Of a stretch of DNA of 64,000 nucleotides, positions 53,081 to 61,198 are shown piece by piece. Both the position numbers and the translations under genes were made by a program. Source of the stretch: Roseinatronobacter bogoriensis DSM 18756 (GTDB lineage: Bacteria > Pseudomonadota > Alphaproteobacteria > Rhodobacterales > Rhodobacteraceae); contig NZ_SORN01000008.1 in assembly GCF_004366635.1 (NCBI RefSeq), positions 1 to 64,000 on the forward strand, given 5' to 3'. The notes beneath the pieces are model-generated. The model had not been told where the DNA came from, did not search any database, and saw only the letters and a list, made by a program, of their open reading frames with translations. The stretch's first letter is position 1. Every line of letters starts with the position of its first letter.

Positions 53081-54115
53081 ATGCTCAGGTTTTTATCAAT
53101 ATTATTAATTACGAAAGTAACATCCGGAGAGCTTTACGCGCAAGGAAATCAACAGCGCGCTCTGATACTTACAGGTAATGATGTGCTTGTAACAAGATAT
53201 CTGGATAGGATGTCGGGGCATCCGGCGGCGCGCCGCCATCTCGAGAGTTTTGAGCAACAACGCGGTTTTAGAGCTTTGGATGGGAGGGGCGCACGGTATG
53301 TCAGGATCAGCCCGACCCTGACATATGATCCGAATGTCACTGGGGGCGTTCCGAATGACAGTATTGACGTCGCAGGCTTCAGGTTCCGGATCGATCCTGA
53401 CTTTGTGGCGCAGGGGGATATCCTGGCCGGGGTGAAGATCCGTGCCGGCCTGCGTCAGAATCTGGCCGAAAATACAGCGCTGGACCTTCGGTTTTCAGGA
53501 TCGGCGGCCTATGCGCCCCGCGTTCAGGTGATGAAAATAAATCTTGATGCAGAGGCTTGTCTTCGGTTTCAGCAAAATGCCGGGCGCCATTTCCATATCT
53601 GCGGGGGCGGGGATTATCGCTATGTGAAACTGGGTGAGGTGAAATCCCTGCGCATCTCTTCAGGAGTGACCCAGGCATTCACCTCCTCGCACGGCGTCCA
53701 CTCTCTGGGCCTCGAGATCGGAGAACGGCAGGTCATGCCTGATACGTCGTCAAACTGGTCGCAGGATTTCCTGCGCATCTCGGCAAGCTCTGCCTTGAGC
53801 AACGGAACAGCGATCACATCGGGCCTCGAGTTCGGATCGAAAGTGACGGACATCCACAGCCAGAGATTTCGGGCCACAGTTGGTATTGCCCGATATATCG
53901 CAGATCGCCCGGCAAGCCTCTCTGCCCATTATGCCACCAGCAAAGGTGGGCGCTATATGGGGCAGCCCAGGAAAGATCGCTCTTTCGGGGTGAGTGCGGG
54001 TTATCAGATATCGGATCGGGTATCGGTGTCTATGTCGGCACATCGGACATTGTCCAATGCCGATCTGATGCAAACAAGTCTCTCGAAGAATGTCGGAATA
54101 AGTATCCATTTCTGA
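53081..54115 (+). CDS. Slam-like outer-membrane beta-barrel protein
   Basis: 344 residues from MLRFLSILLITK, with AAGGAAAG as SD; an earlier ATG would disturb the signal peptide. A signal peptide of about 20 residues, a short helical segment (to 65), then repeated strands: RISPTLTYDPNVTGG, RIDPDFVAQGD, ending ISIHF with the terminal Phe typical of barrels. The strand pattern and the divergent TbpB-like lipoprotein gene fit surface lipoprotein assembly modulators (DUF560). It lacks most of the TPR part of Slam1, so if the call is right it is a short form. Other barrel families cannot be excluded. Confidence 0.65.
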   Translation: MLRFLSILLITKVTSGELYAQGNQQRALILTGNDVLVTRYLDRMSGHPAARRHLESFEQQRGFRALDGRGARYVRISPTLTYDPNVTGGVPNDSIDVAGFRFRIDPDFVAQGDILAGVKIRAGLRQNLAENTALDLRFSGSAAYAPRVQVMKINLDAEACLRFQQNAGRHFHICGGGDYRYVKLGEVKSLRISSGVTQAFTSSHGVHSLGLEIGERQVMPDTSSNWSQDFLRISASSALSNGTAITSGLEFGSKVTDIHSQRFRATVGIARYIADRPASLSAHYATSKGGRYMGQPRKDRSFGVSAGYQISDRVSVSMSAHRTLSNADLMQTSLSKNVGISIHF

Positions 54116-54258
54116 GGCTGACGTGAGGATACCCGATCCCCAAGGTTGGCGATGCGGTTTTGGTCCCGCATTCCACGAGTGATCTGCTGATTTTGCGGTC
54201 CTTATCGTGATATTTTACATATAAATCATAGTGTTGTTGTCTGGGAGGTGCGCGTTTC

Positions 54259-54381
54259 ATGGATCACCCAGAGGGTGCGGGTTCGCAGTGGGCAGATCGG
54301 ATGGATTTCGACCCTCGTGTGTGGCTGGAATTTCGTGGCACGCAGCTCAGTTCGGACGGCGGGCTGCTGGTGATGCGGACA
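54259..54381 (+). mobile_element. IS1380-family transposase fragment
   Basis: About 40 residues: DFDPRVWLEFRGTQL and SSDGGLLVMR match the N-terminus of IS1380 transposases. The match ends near 54378 and no further transposase is seen. It lies 140 bases after the Slam-like gene. A relic of a past insertion or deletion event. Confidence 0.75.
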
Positions 54382-54712
54382 GGTTCAGGCGATCTTCACG
54401 TCAGACGGCACGACACTTGGGTAATGTCGGTGGGTATCAGGCACAGGTTTTCGCTGCAGCAACCTTCTGCTCACCGTAGAGAGGCAAGGCTTCAAATTTC
54501 TTCGCAACAGGACACCGAAATATCATTGGGTAGCGGGCCCCACACTTTACGGTACTCTCCTAGATTCCAGTAGGGGTTCTCTGCTGTCGCGCTCGCAGCA
54601 ACCGTGGTGTTTTGTTTTGAATATCAATGAAACGGGCCCCAAAGGCCGCCCCCGCCGCTCGAACCATTTTCGACAAAAACCCGGAAATACCCTATCTGGG
54701 TTTTTAGGAGCG
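54382..54712. other. Gap after the IS1380 fragment, no gene supported
   Basis: About 330 bases. CCTAGATTCCAG at 54559-54570 resembles an IS1380 terminal repeat, and CCTATCTGGGTTTTTAGG (54693-54710) might be the other end, but both are weak. Open frames here lack SD and coding character. Confidence 0.4.
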
Positions 54713-54895
54713 TCAAGGCCACCATCTGTCATTCAGGTACCACTTCATTTTTCTTTCGGGTGTGCCATCGATAGGCTTGCCTGACTGCGCTTCGGTATAT
54801 GACGACTGTGCTTCATCTGCCATTTCGTCGATAATAGCGAGAAGTTCGTCAATTTCCTTAAGTAGAGCCGCATTGCAGGAGGTATCGTGTTCCAT
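54713..54895 (-). CDS. Small unknown acidic protein
   Basis: 60 residues from ATG with AAGGTG six bases before it. The first half is acidic and helical (EIDELLAIIDEMADEAQSS). No family is recognised. 72 bases after the VapE-type gene in the same direction, and probably in the same transcript. Could be a regulator or partner of the VapE-type ATPase. Confidence 0.55.
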   Translation of the reverse strand: MEHDTSCNAALLKEIDELLAIIDEMADEAQSSYTEAQSGKPIDGTPERKMKWYLNDRWWP

Positions 54896-54967
54896 ATTTT
54901 TCACCTTATTTTGTGAGTAGTTCCGTTAAGAGGGCTTCGTCCCCAGTTAAAACTGGAGACAAATTTA

Positions 54968-56272
54968 TTAGGATGGACTTCTGGGTTTTGCCGGTACCGG
55001 CATATATCTTGCGGCTCCCTTATATTCTCCAGCAGTAATCCGCCCAGTCTTTTCCCAACCCAACGCGACCAGTTCGCGTGCAACACGCTTACTCAGGGCC
55101 GGTGTCATGTCTGCTGAAAGAATGCCGAGCATCCCGAGTACCTGTTTAGTCGTGATCTCTGTCATATCTTCCAAGATATTAGCGATCTCAGACCGCCAAG
55201 GATCCTCCGGAGTGCGATCGCTTGCTTCCGAAAGTGCGAGTTCTGCTACATCGCCTTCGAGCCACCAGCGCTCTCCCTCGAGGTAGAGCGCGACTGCTTC
55301 AGCCCAGAGCTGTTCTCTGTCGCGCTCCAGCCCTTCAATGTCCACCAACCCGACTTTGACTGGCCAGAAGCGGCGCCCGCCCGTCTCATCGCGCTGCCAA
55401 TCGGACTTGTTTGTTGTGCCAGCAAAAACGCAGCGGCGTGGCTCTGACACCTCCTCTCGCCCATAAGCCGGGCGATAGGACTCGACTTGGCGCGAAATGA
55501 ACGCTTTTACTCCGTCAATATCACGGCGCATCGCATCCAGTTCTGCGACCTCAATGATCCATTTCCCCCTCAGGAAGCTTGACGCATCTTTGGTTTGCAT
55601 CGGCGGCAAGTTATCCGAAAAAAAACTCTCTCCCGCCAGCGTGGAAAGAACCGTTGACTTCCGCTGCCCCTGCATCCCTTCGAAGACAAGCATGTGATCG
55701 GCCTTGCAGCCGGGTTTGAGCGCCCGCGCGACTGCCGAGACAGCCCAGCGAAGGCCAACCTCTGCAGTGTATGCGTTATAATCGACGCCGCAGTATGTTG
55801 TGAGCCATCTGCCGAGACGCTTCTCTCTATCCCAAGTCAAGCCTTCCAGAAATTCACGAAGTGGATCAAAAGGGGCGTCCCGGCAGCACTTGCGAAGTGC
55901 GGCCACCACGGCATCCTTAGTGATAATCGGAAGTCCGTTAGCGTTAAACCACATCTGTGCTGCGGTGTAATCTTCGTCTTCAAGCTTGCGTGGGAATCCA
56001 TTATTTTTTTGCCCCGGGATAGGCTGAAGAAGAACCCTTTCTCTAGTAAACTCATTGAAGGCCAATGCTCCGGCCCACGCGTGGTGACTCGAAATGAGCG
56101 CAATTGCGTTTGCTACATTCGAGACCAGATCACCTTTCTTGTTGACGATGAATTCAATCTCCTCATTCGCCTTTTTATCCTCATGCGCGCCTTCGGAATT
56201 ATTAAACTCACTCTGATCGATCTCGAGCTGTGCTGATAAGACTTCAAATCTGTTACGCATCGGCATGCTCAT
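54968..56272 (-). CDS. VapE-type P-loop ATPase (virulence-associated E)
   Basis: 434 residues. The P-loop is GMQGQRKST (199-207) with Arg replacing the usual Gly before Lys, a variant I know from this family. It is followed by GESFFSDNLP and GKWIIEVAELDAM, then GRRFWPVKVG. VapE proteins are found in phages, satellites and islands, often as replicative helicases. No primase gene is seen beside it. The start overlaps the upstream gene by 20 bases; ATG choice among three Met codons is open. Confidence 0.85.
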   Translation of the reverse strand: MSMPMRNRFEVLSAQLEIDQSEFNNSEGAHEDKKANEEIEFIVNKKGDLVSNVANAIALISSHHAWAGALAFNEFTRERVLLQPIPGQKNNGFPRKLEDEDYTAAQMWFNANGLPIITKDAVVAALRKCCRDAPFDPLREFLEGLTWDREKRLGRWLTTYCGVDYNAYTAEVGLRWAVSAVARALKPGCKADHMLVFEGMQGQRKSTVLSTLAGESFFSDNLPPMQTKDASSFLRGKWIIEVAELDAMRRDIDGVKAFISRQVESYRPAYGREEVSEPRRCVFAGTTNKSDWQRDETGGRRFWPVKVGLVDIEGLERDREQLWAEAVALYLEGERWWLEGDVAELALSEASDRTPEDPWRSEIANILEDMTEITTKQVLGMLGILSADMTPALSKRVARELVALGWEKTGRITAGEYKGAARYMPVPAKPRSPS

Positions 56273-56699
56273 ATCCTTTTACAAACTCAACGAATTCGCG
56301 GCGCTGGCTAATGGTAAATGCCTGGAATATAGACAGGGCATATGCTTCGAGCTCTTCGTGACTGGCATATCCTGCCCACGCGGTGGCATCTTCGAGCAAT
56401 TTAATGAATATAGGCGGCGGAGAGCCGGCGCCACCAAGGACTGTTTCGGCGACCAGCATCGCGCCCTCACGCTCCATGCTCCGGAGCGCAGCCCAGGCGA
56501 GTGCAGCGCATTCTTGGGGTTCAAGCCTAGCCTGCCAGATCACAGATGTAGCTTCCCATGAATTCGCGTCTGAGAGGGTCAGTGCATACCCCAGCATATT
56601 CATGGCTCGATGATGATTTCGCTTCATATATTTCGGTAATGGGTGCGGCAAGATAGCAACTCCATTGACTGTCCGGTTTTTTTTTGCCACGAAGATCAT
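56253..56699 (-). CDS. Unknown protein coupled to the VapE-type gene
   Basis: 148 residues, helical, with two Trp-containing segments (SVIWQARLEPQECAALAW). I do not recognise it. MKRNHHRAMNM at residue 25 could be the true start. It overlaps the VapE-type gene by 20 bases, so the two are likely functionally linked. Confidence 0.6.
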   Translation of the reverse strand: MIFVAKKNRTVNGVAILPHPLPKYMKRNHHRAMNMLGYALTLSDANSWEATSVIWQARLEPQECAALAWAALRSMEREGAMLVAETVLGGAGSPPPIFIKLLEDATAWAGYASHEELEAYALSIFQAFTISQRREFVEFVKGYEHADA

Positions 56700-56784
56700 G
56701 TGAAGGGCGGTTTCCGGACCGTTTCAGTTTGTCGGGCGGCAACTCGACGGCTCTAGGGCCCCGGCAACTGTCGGGGTCTTTAAC

Positions 56785-57018
56785 TTACGGTGAGGAGGCA
56801 CCAGCCAGGGCTTTCTCGAAGCGCTCGATATCTGCGAGCCGCCACCGAGTCACACGAGGGGTCAGGCGAACTGGATTGGGAAATTTATTTTCAGAAGTCC
56901 GCGACCAGCGCCACACCGTGTTGCGGCTGACGCCGAACCGGAGCGCGATCTCGTCAACAGAGACCCAGACCGTCGAAGCGTGAGGCATGGCGGTCCGACT
57001 TTTCGTTTGTTTAGTCAT
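56785..57018 (-). CDS. AlpA-like DNA-binding protein (excisionase or regulator)
   Basis: 77 residues. VDEIALRFGVSRNTVWRW is a helix-turn-helix; the rest (RLTPRVTRWRLADIERFE) matches AlpA/MerR-like excisionases. AGGAGGTAACTC precedes it, a strong SD. In P4-like islands AlpA controls the integrase. It starts 212 bases before the unknown gene beside the integrase. Confidence 0.85.
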   Translation of the reverse strand: MTKQTKSRTAMPHASTVWVSVDEIALRFGVSRNTVWRWSRTSENKFPNPVRLTPRVTRWRLADIERFEKALAGASSP

Positions 57019-57229
57019 GAGTTACCTCCTTTGTATGGAAAGGGTAACCCGGTGCATTTTGGCTGTCTAAATGTACAATTGAAAAATTTTGAGAAAATTT
57101 GTGTTTCGTCAAAATGCGCAGAAATTGCCTCGCTTTAGTAATCGCAGGTTGCTTTCACAGCTCTTTAGGTTTCTACCATTAGTCACTGTAGTTTTCTCTC
57201 AAATGCACTTTCTCTAGGAGTCTCAACGC
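57019..57229. other. AT-rich gap between AlpA-like gene and the 236-residue gene
   Basis: 211 bases, AT-rich relative to the flanks, likely the promoter region of the AlpA-like gene. I see no clear promoter or repeat. Confidence 0.4.
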
Positions 57230-57940
57230 TCAAGTGTGGTCTTCTGGATCGGCGGGGTATGGTACTCTTTTGTCAAACAAGCTATCCCATTCTAATCCGA
57301 GCCATTCACATTCCTGATATAGGCGCTGCGCACTTTTTCTTAGGCCTTCCGCAGAAGGTAGCTTTGGTCTTATTTTTTTTGCCCCCTCGCGGGTAGCGTT
57401 ATTTTCCGCAGCTTTCAGATAGGCGTCAGTTTTCGCCGCTCTCAAAAACCTTCCGAGTGGGCCGCCGTCTTGCCGCGCGTTTGTGGAAAAGCGAATCTCG
57501 CCGTCTGTAACAATCCAGATGCCAATGCAGTTAAGCATGAAACGGCGAGCTTGAGGGAACGCGCTGTTTGCAGGCTTTGGTACCCACTCTACATCAAGTC
57601 TATCAAGTACTTCCAACCGGTATATTGCTTCATGAAGAGTATGCGTGGGCTTTGCATTCACGAAAAGCTCTAACGCTTCGGGATCAAGGCCCATCTCAAC
57701 TGCGTCGCGTATATTTGCCGCACGGGCCTCACCAGTAGACCCTGCGATTTTTTCTACCTGCTTTTTGAGCGTCTTGCCGCTCCGCCGCTTGGGTCGTACT
57801 GTCCGCATATCTTGAACAAAGTCACATGCCGCTTGGTCTAGTTCGGCAATGGCCCACGCGATCTGTGCAGGGCTTACGCCGCGAGCGACAAGTTCGCGGT
57901 TTATTATTGCTTTATTTCCAGTCGAAATCATTTCTGGCAT
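57230..57940 (-). CDS. Unknown protein beside the integrase
   Basis: 236 residues. A basic segment KRRSGKTLKKQVEKIAG near residue 52 and conserved-looking QARRFMLNCIGIWIVTDG and GRFLRAAKTDAYL. No family is recognised. Two bases after the integrase stop-to-start junction in the same direction, so they are co-expressed. It may take part in integration or excision. Confidence 0.6.
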   Translation of the reverse strand: MPEMISTGNKAIINRELVARGVSPAQIAWAIAELDQAACDFVQDMRTVRPKRRSGKTLKKQVEKIAGSTGEARAANIRDAVEMGLDPEALELFVNAKPTHTLHEAIYRLEVLDRLDVEWVPKPANSAFPQARRFMLNCIGIWIVTDGEIRFSTNARQDGGPLGRFLRAAKTDAYLKAAENNATREGAKKIRPKLPSAEGLRKSAQRLYQECEWLGLEWDSLFDKRVPYPADPEDHT

Positions 57941-57942
57941 TC

Positions 57943-59178
57943 TTAAGCCCCCAAAAACCTTGCCCAGTCTTCCATCATGTCGCGGCGTTTCTCCATCATG
58001 TCGGTTCGTCGATATGCCCTTTCGACTGCCGATCCCACCTGATGCGCAAGTGCCATTTCTGCCATCTCTGCCGGGTATTCCGTCCTCTCTGCCGCCCAGT
58101 CCCGGAATGTGCTGCGCAGGCCGTGGGGCACGGCAGGCCGCTTAGACCGGGCATCCAGATAGCCACCCTCGCGCGCTTCGTTGAGCCTCTTCATGCACGC
58201 GCTGAGCGCCATATCCGAGAGCGGACCACCGCGCGCAGCCGGGAAGAGGTATGGACTGTCTCCCATCCGATCCATCCCTTCCAGCAGCGCCTTTGCGGCG
58301 GCTGACAGGGGAACACGGTGCTCTTTCTCGGCTTTCATGCGCTCCGCCGGGATGGTCCAAGCCCCCAGTTCGAGGTCGATCTCGTCCCACGTCGCGCCGC
58401 GCACCTCCCCAGAGCGTGCGGCGGTCAGTGCCGCGAACTCCAGCGCCCTCGTGGCGAATCCGTGGCGCTTCCTGAGGTCGGCGAACCACGCCGGCGCGTC
58501 ATCGAGGGTCAGCGCCGGATGGTTTTTCACTTTGGCCCCCTTCTTCGGCTTTGGGAGGCTCGCGTCTAGGTTTCCTTTCCAGCGGGCCGGGTTGTCACCG
58601 GTCCGGTGGCCATGGACTGTCGCCCAGGCGAGTACTGCCTCGATCCGTCCCCTTAGCCGGGTCGCAGTTTCGGTTTTCGTAGTCCAGATCGGCTCCAGAA
58701 CCCTCTTAACGTCATTGACCTTGATATCGGCGACAGGCATTTCTCCCAGAATCGGGGCGGCGTAAGTGTCGAGGGTCGCCCGCCATTGCTTCCGGTGCTT
58801 CTCGTTGCGGAAGCCGTCCTCTTTGGCCTTAACGGTCTGTTCGGCTGCGTTGGCGAAAGTGACTTGGGCGCGGCGCGCCTCTTGCTCGGCACGCTTCTCG
58901 GCCAACGGATCGTCACCCGCCCTAATTATCTCTCGGGCATCGCGCGCCTTCTCACGCGCCCGGGCGAGTGAGACCTCTGGAAAGGGGCCAAGGCCCATGC
59001 TGTGGCGCGATCCATTTGCGACATATCGGAGAAGCCAAGAGCGCGCGCCGTTTGGTGTGATCTGAAGATACAGTCCCGTGACCCCGCCCACAGCGTGGGT
59101 GACGTTACCGCCGAAGCCCGGATGGCGCAGATTCCGCACCGCAATGGCGGAGAGCTCTTTCGCTATGCGTGGCATCAA
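57943..59178 (-). CDS. Tyrosine integrase, P4-like
   Basis: 411 residues. An N-terminal arm-binding domain (DUF4102 type, LYLQITPNGARSWLLRY), core-binding domain (about 110-200), and catalytic Arg255 (TAARSGEVRG), His352-Arg355 (PHGLRSTF), His379 and Tyr389 (AYRRTD). It acts on the tRNA-Ser 3' end. Transcribed inward from attR, unlike many P4-like islands where the integrase lies next to the tRNA. First Met may be at residue 2. Confidence 0.93.
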   Translation of the reverse strand: MMPRIAKELSAIAVRNLRHPGFGGNVTHAVGGVTGLYLQITPNGARSWLLRYVANGSRHSMGLGPFPEVSLARAREKARDAREIIRAGDDPLAEKRAEQEARRAQVTFANAAEQTVKAKEDGFRNEKHRKQWRATLDTYAAPILGEMPVADIKVNDVKRVLEPIWTTKTETATRLRGRIEAVLAWATVHGHRTGDNPARWKGNLDASLPKPKKGAKVKNHPALTLDDAPAWFADLRKRHGFATRALEFAALTAARSGEVRGATWDEIDLELGAWTIPAERMKAEKEHRVPLSAAAKALLEGMDRMGDSPYLFPAARGGPLSDMALSACMKRLNEAREGGYLDARSKRPAVPHGLRSTFRDWAAERTEYPAEMAEMALAHQVGSAVERAYRRTDMMEKRRDMMEDWARFLGA

Positions 59179-59328
59179 GATAAAGCCTTACGTGTTTACC
59201 TACTGGCCATAAAATGATGATATGTTACGATCCTGAGTGCAACCCTATGTTACAAAAGTTCTCGCAAATATTTGTTTTGGATAGTTTTATATTGCCCTAT
59301 GATGTTGAGCGTTACATATTCAAGGCAG

Positions 59329-59344
59329 CCTGTCTCTCCGCCAA
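59329..59344 (+). repeat. attR, right attachment repeat
   Basis: Identical 16 bases to the 3' end of tRNA-Ser at 41880-41895; the match breaks on both sides (G before, A after). It ends the element. Confidence 0.85.
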
Positions 59345-59479
59345 AATCACACCTGCAAAATCCATCAACTCTTTGTTTTTATTGTAAAATTGCGTGCGCA
59401 GCCCCGCAATCCCCCGATATTTGCTATACAATCTGCATTACAAACTGTGATACACTCTCCCGAAGTCAGTCAGGGGCGC

Positions 59480-59756
59480 GATCATTGCAATCACAACACG
59501 TAGCGGTTCCAAGAAGGGAACTCTCTATCTCTATAACCGCGTGCCGAAGCGGTTCGCGTCGGTAGAACCGCGCCAGTTTGTCTGGGTCAGTCTGCATACA
59601 GATTCGCCGTCAGTTGCCAAGACCAAGGAAGCCGCGACTTGGGAGCAAATGATTGCAGCATGGGAAGCCAAGCTGGCAGGTGACAGCACCGACGCAGAAC
59701 AGCGCTTCGCAGCCGCGCGCGAGTTAGCCGAAGTGTTGATTGCCACTGAGAATTGA
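59480..59756 (+). pseudogene. N-terminal fragment of a DUF6538-type integrase
   Basis: The frame AITTRSGSKKGTLYLYNR, then VPKRFASVEPRQFVWVSL and DSPSVAKTKEAATWEQM fits the N-terminus of DUF6538 tyrosine recombinases. No clear ATG; upstream codons could use ATT or a lost start. It is cut off by the IS21-like end at about 59742. It lies directly behind attR, where an older element next to the tRNA would have its integrase. Confidence 0.7.
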
Positions 59757-59793
59757 CCCGGCAACCGCCAAAATTGTCACTGAGAATTGACCC
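59744..59793 (+). repeat. IS21-like terminal direct repeats
   Basis: CACTGAGAATTGACCC at 59744-59759 and again at 59778-59793, 34 bases apart. Multiple end repeats of this kind are typical of IS21 left ends, where IstA binds. Confidence 0.75.
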
Positions 59794-59846
59794 ATGTGCA
59801 ACTTTTCCCTGGCGTGAATCAGCTGGGGATTATCGGAGTGATCGAC

Positions 59847-60900
59847 ATGGGATTTTTGAAGGTTATCAGGACATGGGCGCTGCGAGACAAGATGCCCATT
59901 CGCGAGATTGCGCGGCGCACAGGCATCGCGCGTAACACGATCAAGAAATATCTGCGGGAGGGGATTGTTGAACCTGCGTTCCAGACGCCGGATCGTCCGA
60001 GTAAGCTGGATCCGTTTGCCAAGCAGCTGACAGCCTGGCTTGTCTCGGATCAGCGCAAATCACGCAAAGAGCGCCGGACTTTGAGGCTGATGCACGCCGA
60101 TCTGGTGAAGTTGGGATATGACGGTTCCTACGAGCGTGTTGCGGCCTTCGTTCTGGAATGGAAAGGCGAACGCCAGCGCGCGCAACGCACGACAGATCGC
60201 GGGGTCTTCGTGCCGCTGGTGTTCCAGCCTGGCGAGGCGCTCCAGTTCGACTGGAGCGAGGACTGGGCCTATGTCGGCGGTGAGCGCATCAAGCTTCAGG
60301 TGGCCCATATCAAGCTGTCGCACAGCCGGGCATTTCTGGTGCGTGCCTATTTGCTGCAGACACATGAGATGCTGTTCGATGCGCATTGGCATGGCTTCCG
60401 GGTGTTTGAGGGCGTGCCGGGACGCGGCATCTACGATAATATGAAGACCGCCGTCGACCGGGTTGGGGCTGGCAAGAAGCGCGATGTGAATGCGCGGTTT
60501 TTAGCGATGACCAGCCACTATGTCTTTGATCCCGAGTTTTGCAATCCAGCCGCGGGTTGGGAACGAGCCATTGTGCGCCATTGGTTCAAGAACAATGGCG
60601 AGTGGACAGGTCGAGAAGAATGTGCGTGATGCGCGTCACCGGCTCTGGCAGCTCATGCCAGCCTTCCCGGACCTTGAAGCGCTGAATGGTTGGCTGGAAG
60701 AACGCTGCAAGCTTCTTTGGGCTGAGACAGCCCATGGCACACTGCCTGGCAGCATTGCCGATGTCTGGGAGGTCGAGAAGCCGACCCTGATGCCACTTCC
60801 CGCGATGTTCGACGGGTTTGTCGAAGAGAGAAAGCGCGTGTCACCCACCTGCCTGATCACCTTTGATCGGAACCGCTATTCTGTGCCAGCCAGTTTCGCA
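59847..60900 (+). pseudogene. istA: istA transposase, frameshifted
   Basis: HTH IREIARRTGIARNTIKKYL at the start, first catalytic Asp in FDWSEDW, second in YDNMKTAVD. The third acidic residue (GQVEKN) is out of frame: about 40 bases (60564-60603) with a palindrome CGCCATTG/CAATGGCG interrupt the gene at GW-E. The last part reads in another frame from VEKNVRDARHRLW to RNRYSVPASFA and then stops matching. Not active. Confidence 0.85.
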
Positions 60901-61198
60901 AGCTGTCGTTCACTATTTTGGCAGTCATCACCTCGCCCGATCTGCGTGCTGTGTTCAGGCAGAGCGCCTATGATTTAAAAGGGTGGTGATCGATAATGAT
61001 GCGTTGCCCCCCATACGGCGCCACAATGAACGGATCGAACAGCAGCCCGCTATTTACATGGCTACACCTTTCTCCCCTCCAAACAACGGGGGACACGACT
61101 TGCAAGCGCCGGTAGTCTGCGTCGAGAGGGCACTCTGGATTACGCAGATCATAGGCGAGGACCCTCAAATGAATTTTCGGGATTGAACGAGGGAAAAA
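60901..61198 (+). other. Gap after the IS21 remnant, no gene supported
   Basis: About 300 bases. A short frame reads LSFTILAVITSPDLRAVF to a stop at 60986 and may be the end of a disrupted gene. Nothing else is clear. Confidence 0.4.

Larger units (their letters stand above)
41880..59344. mobile_element. Integrative mobilizable element in tRNA-Ser (17.5 kb)
   Basis: Bounded by the 16-bp repeat and holding a tyrosine integrase at the right end, an AlpA-like regulator, MobC-like protein and relaxase. It has no type IV secretion genes, so transfer would need a helper. Cargo: ArdC, a type III R-M system, a decayed DUF262 gene, an HExxH protein, a VapE-type ATPase, and a TbpB-like lipoprotein with a Slam-like barrel. 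Some parts (43500-43700, 44400-45250, 52900-53150) look AT-richer than the core. Confidence 0.85.
59742..60900 (+). mobile_element. Truncated IS21-family element
   Basis: The left end repeats and a broken istA are present. The match to IstA ends near 60900 and istB with the right end is missing. It interrupts the DUF6538 integrase. Confidence 0.85.

Noticed and set aside
54559..54570. IS1380 terminal repeat
   Set aside because: Only about nine bases match what I recall for ISEcp1-type ends, and no partner end is secure.
60968..61186. Overlapping 66-67 codon ORFs on both strands
   Set aside because: No SD, no family pattern, and located in scrambled DNA after the IS remnant.
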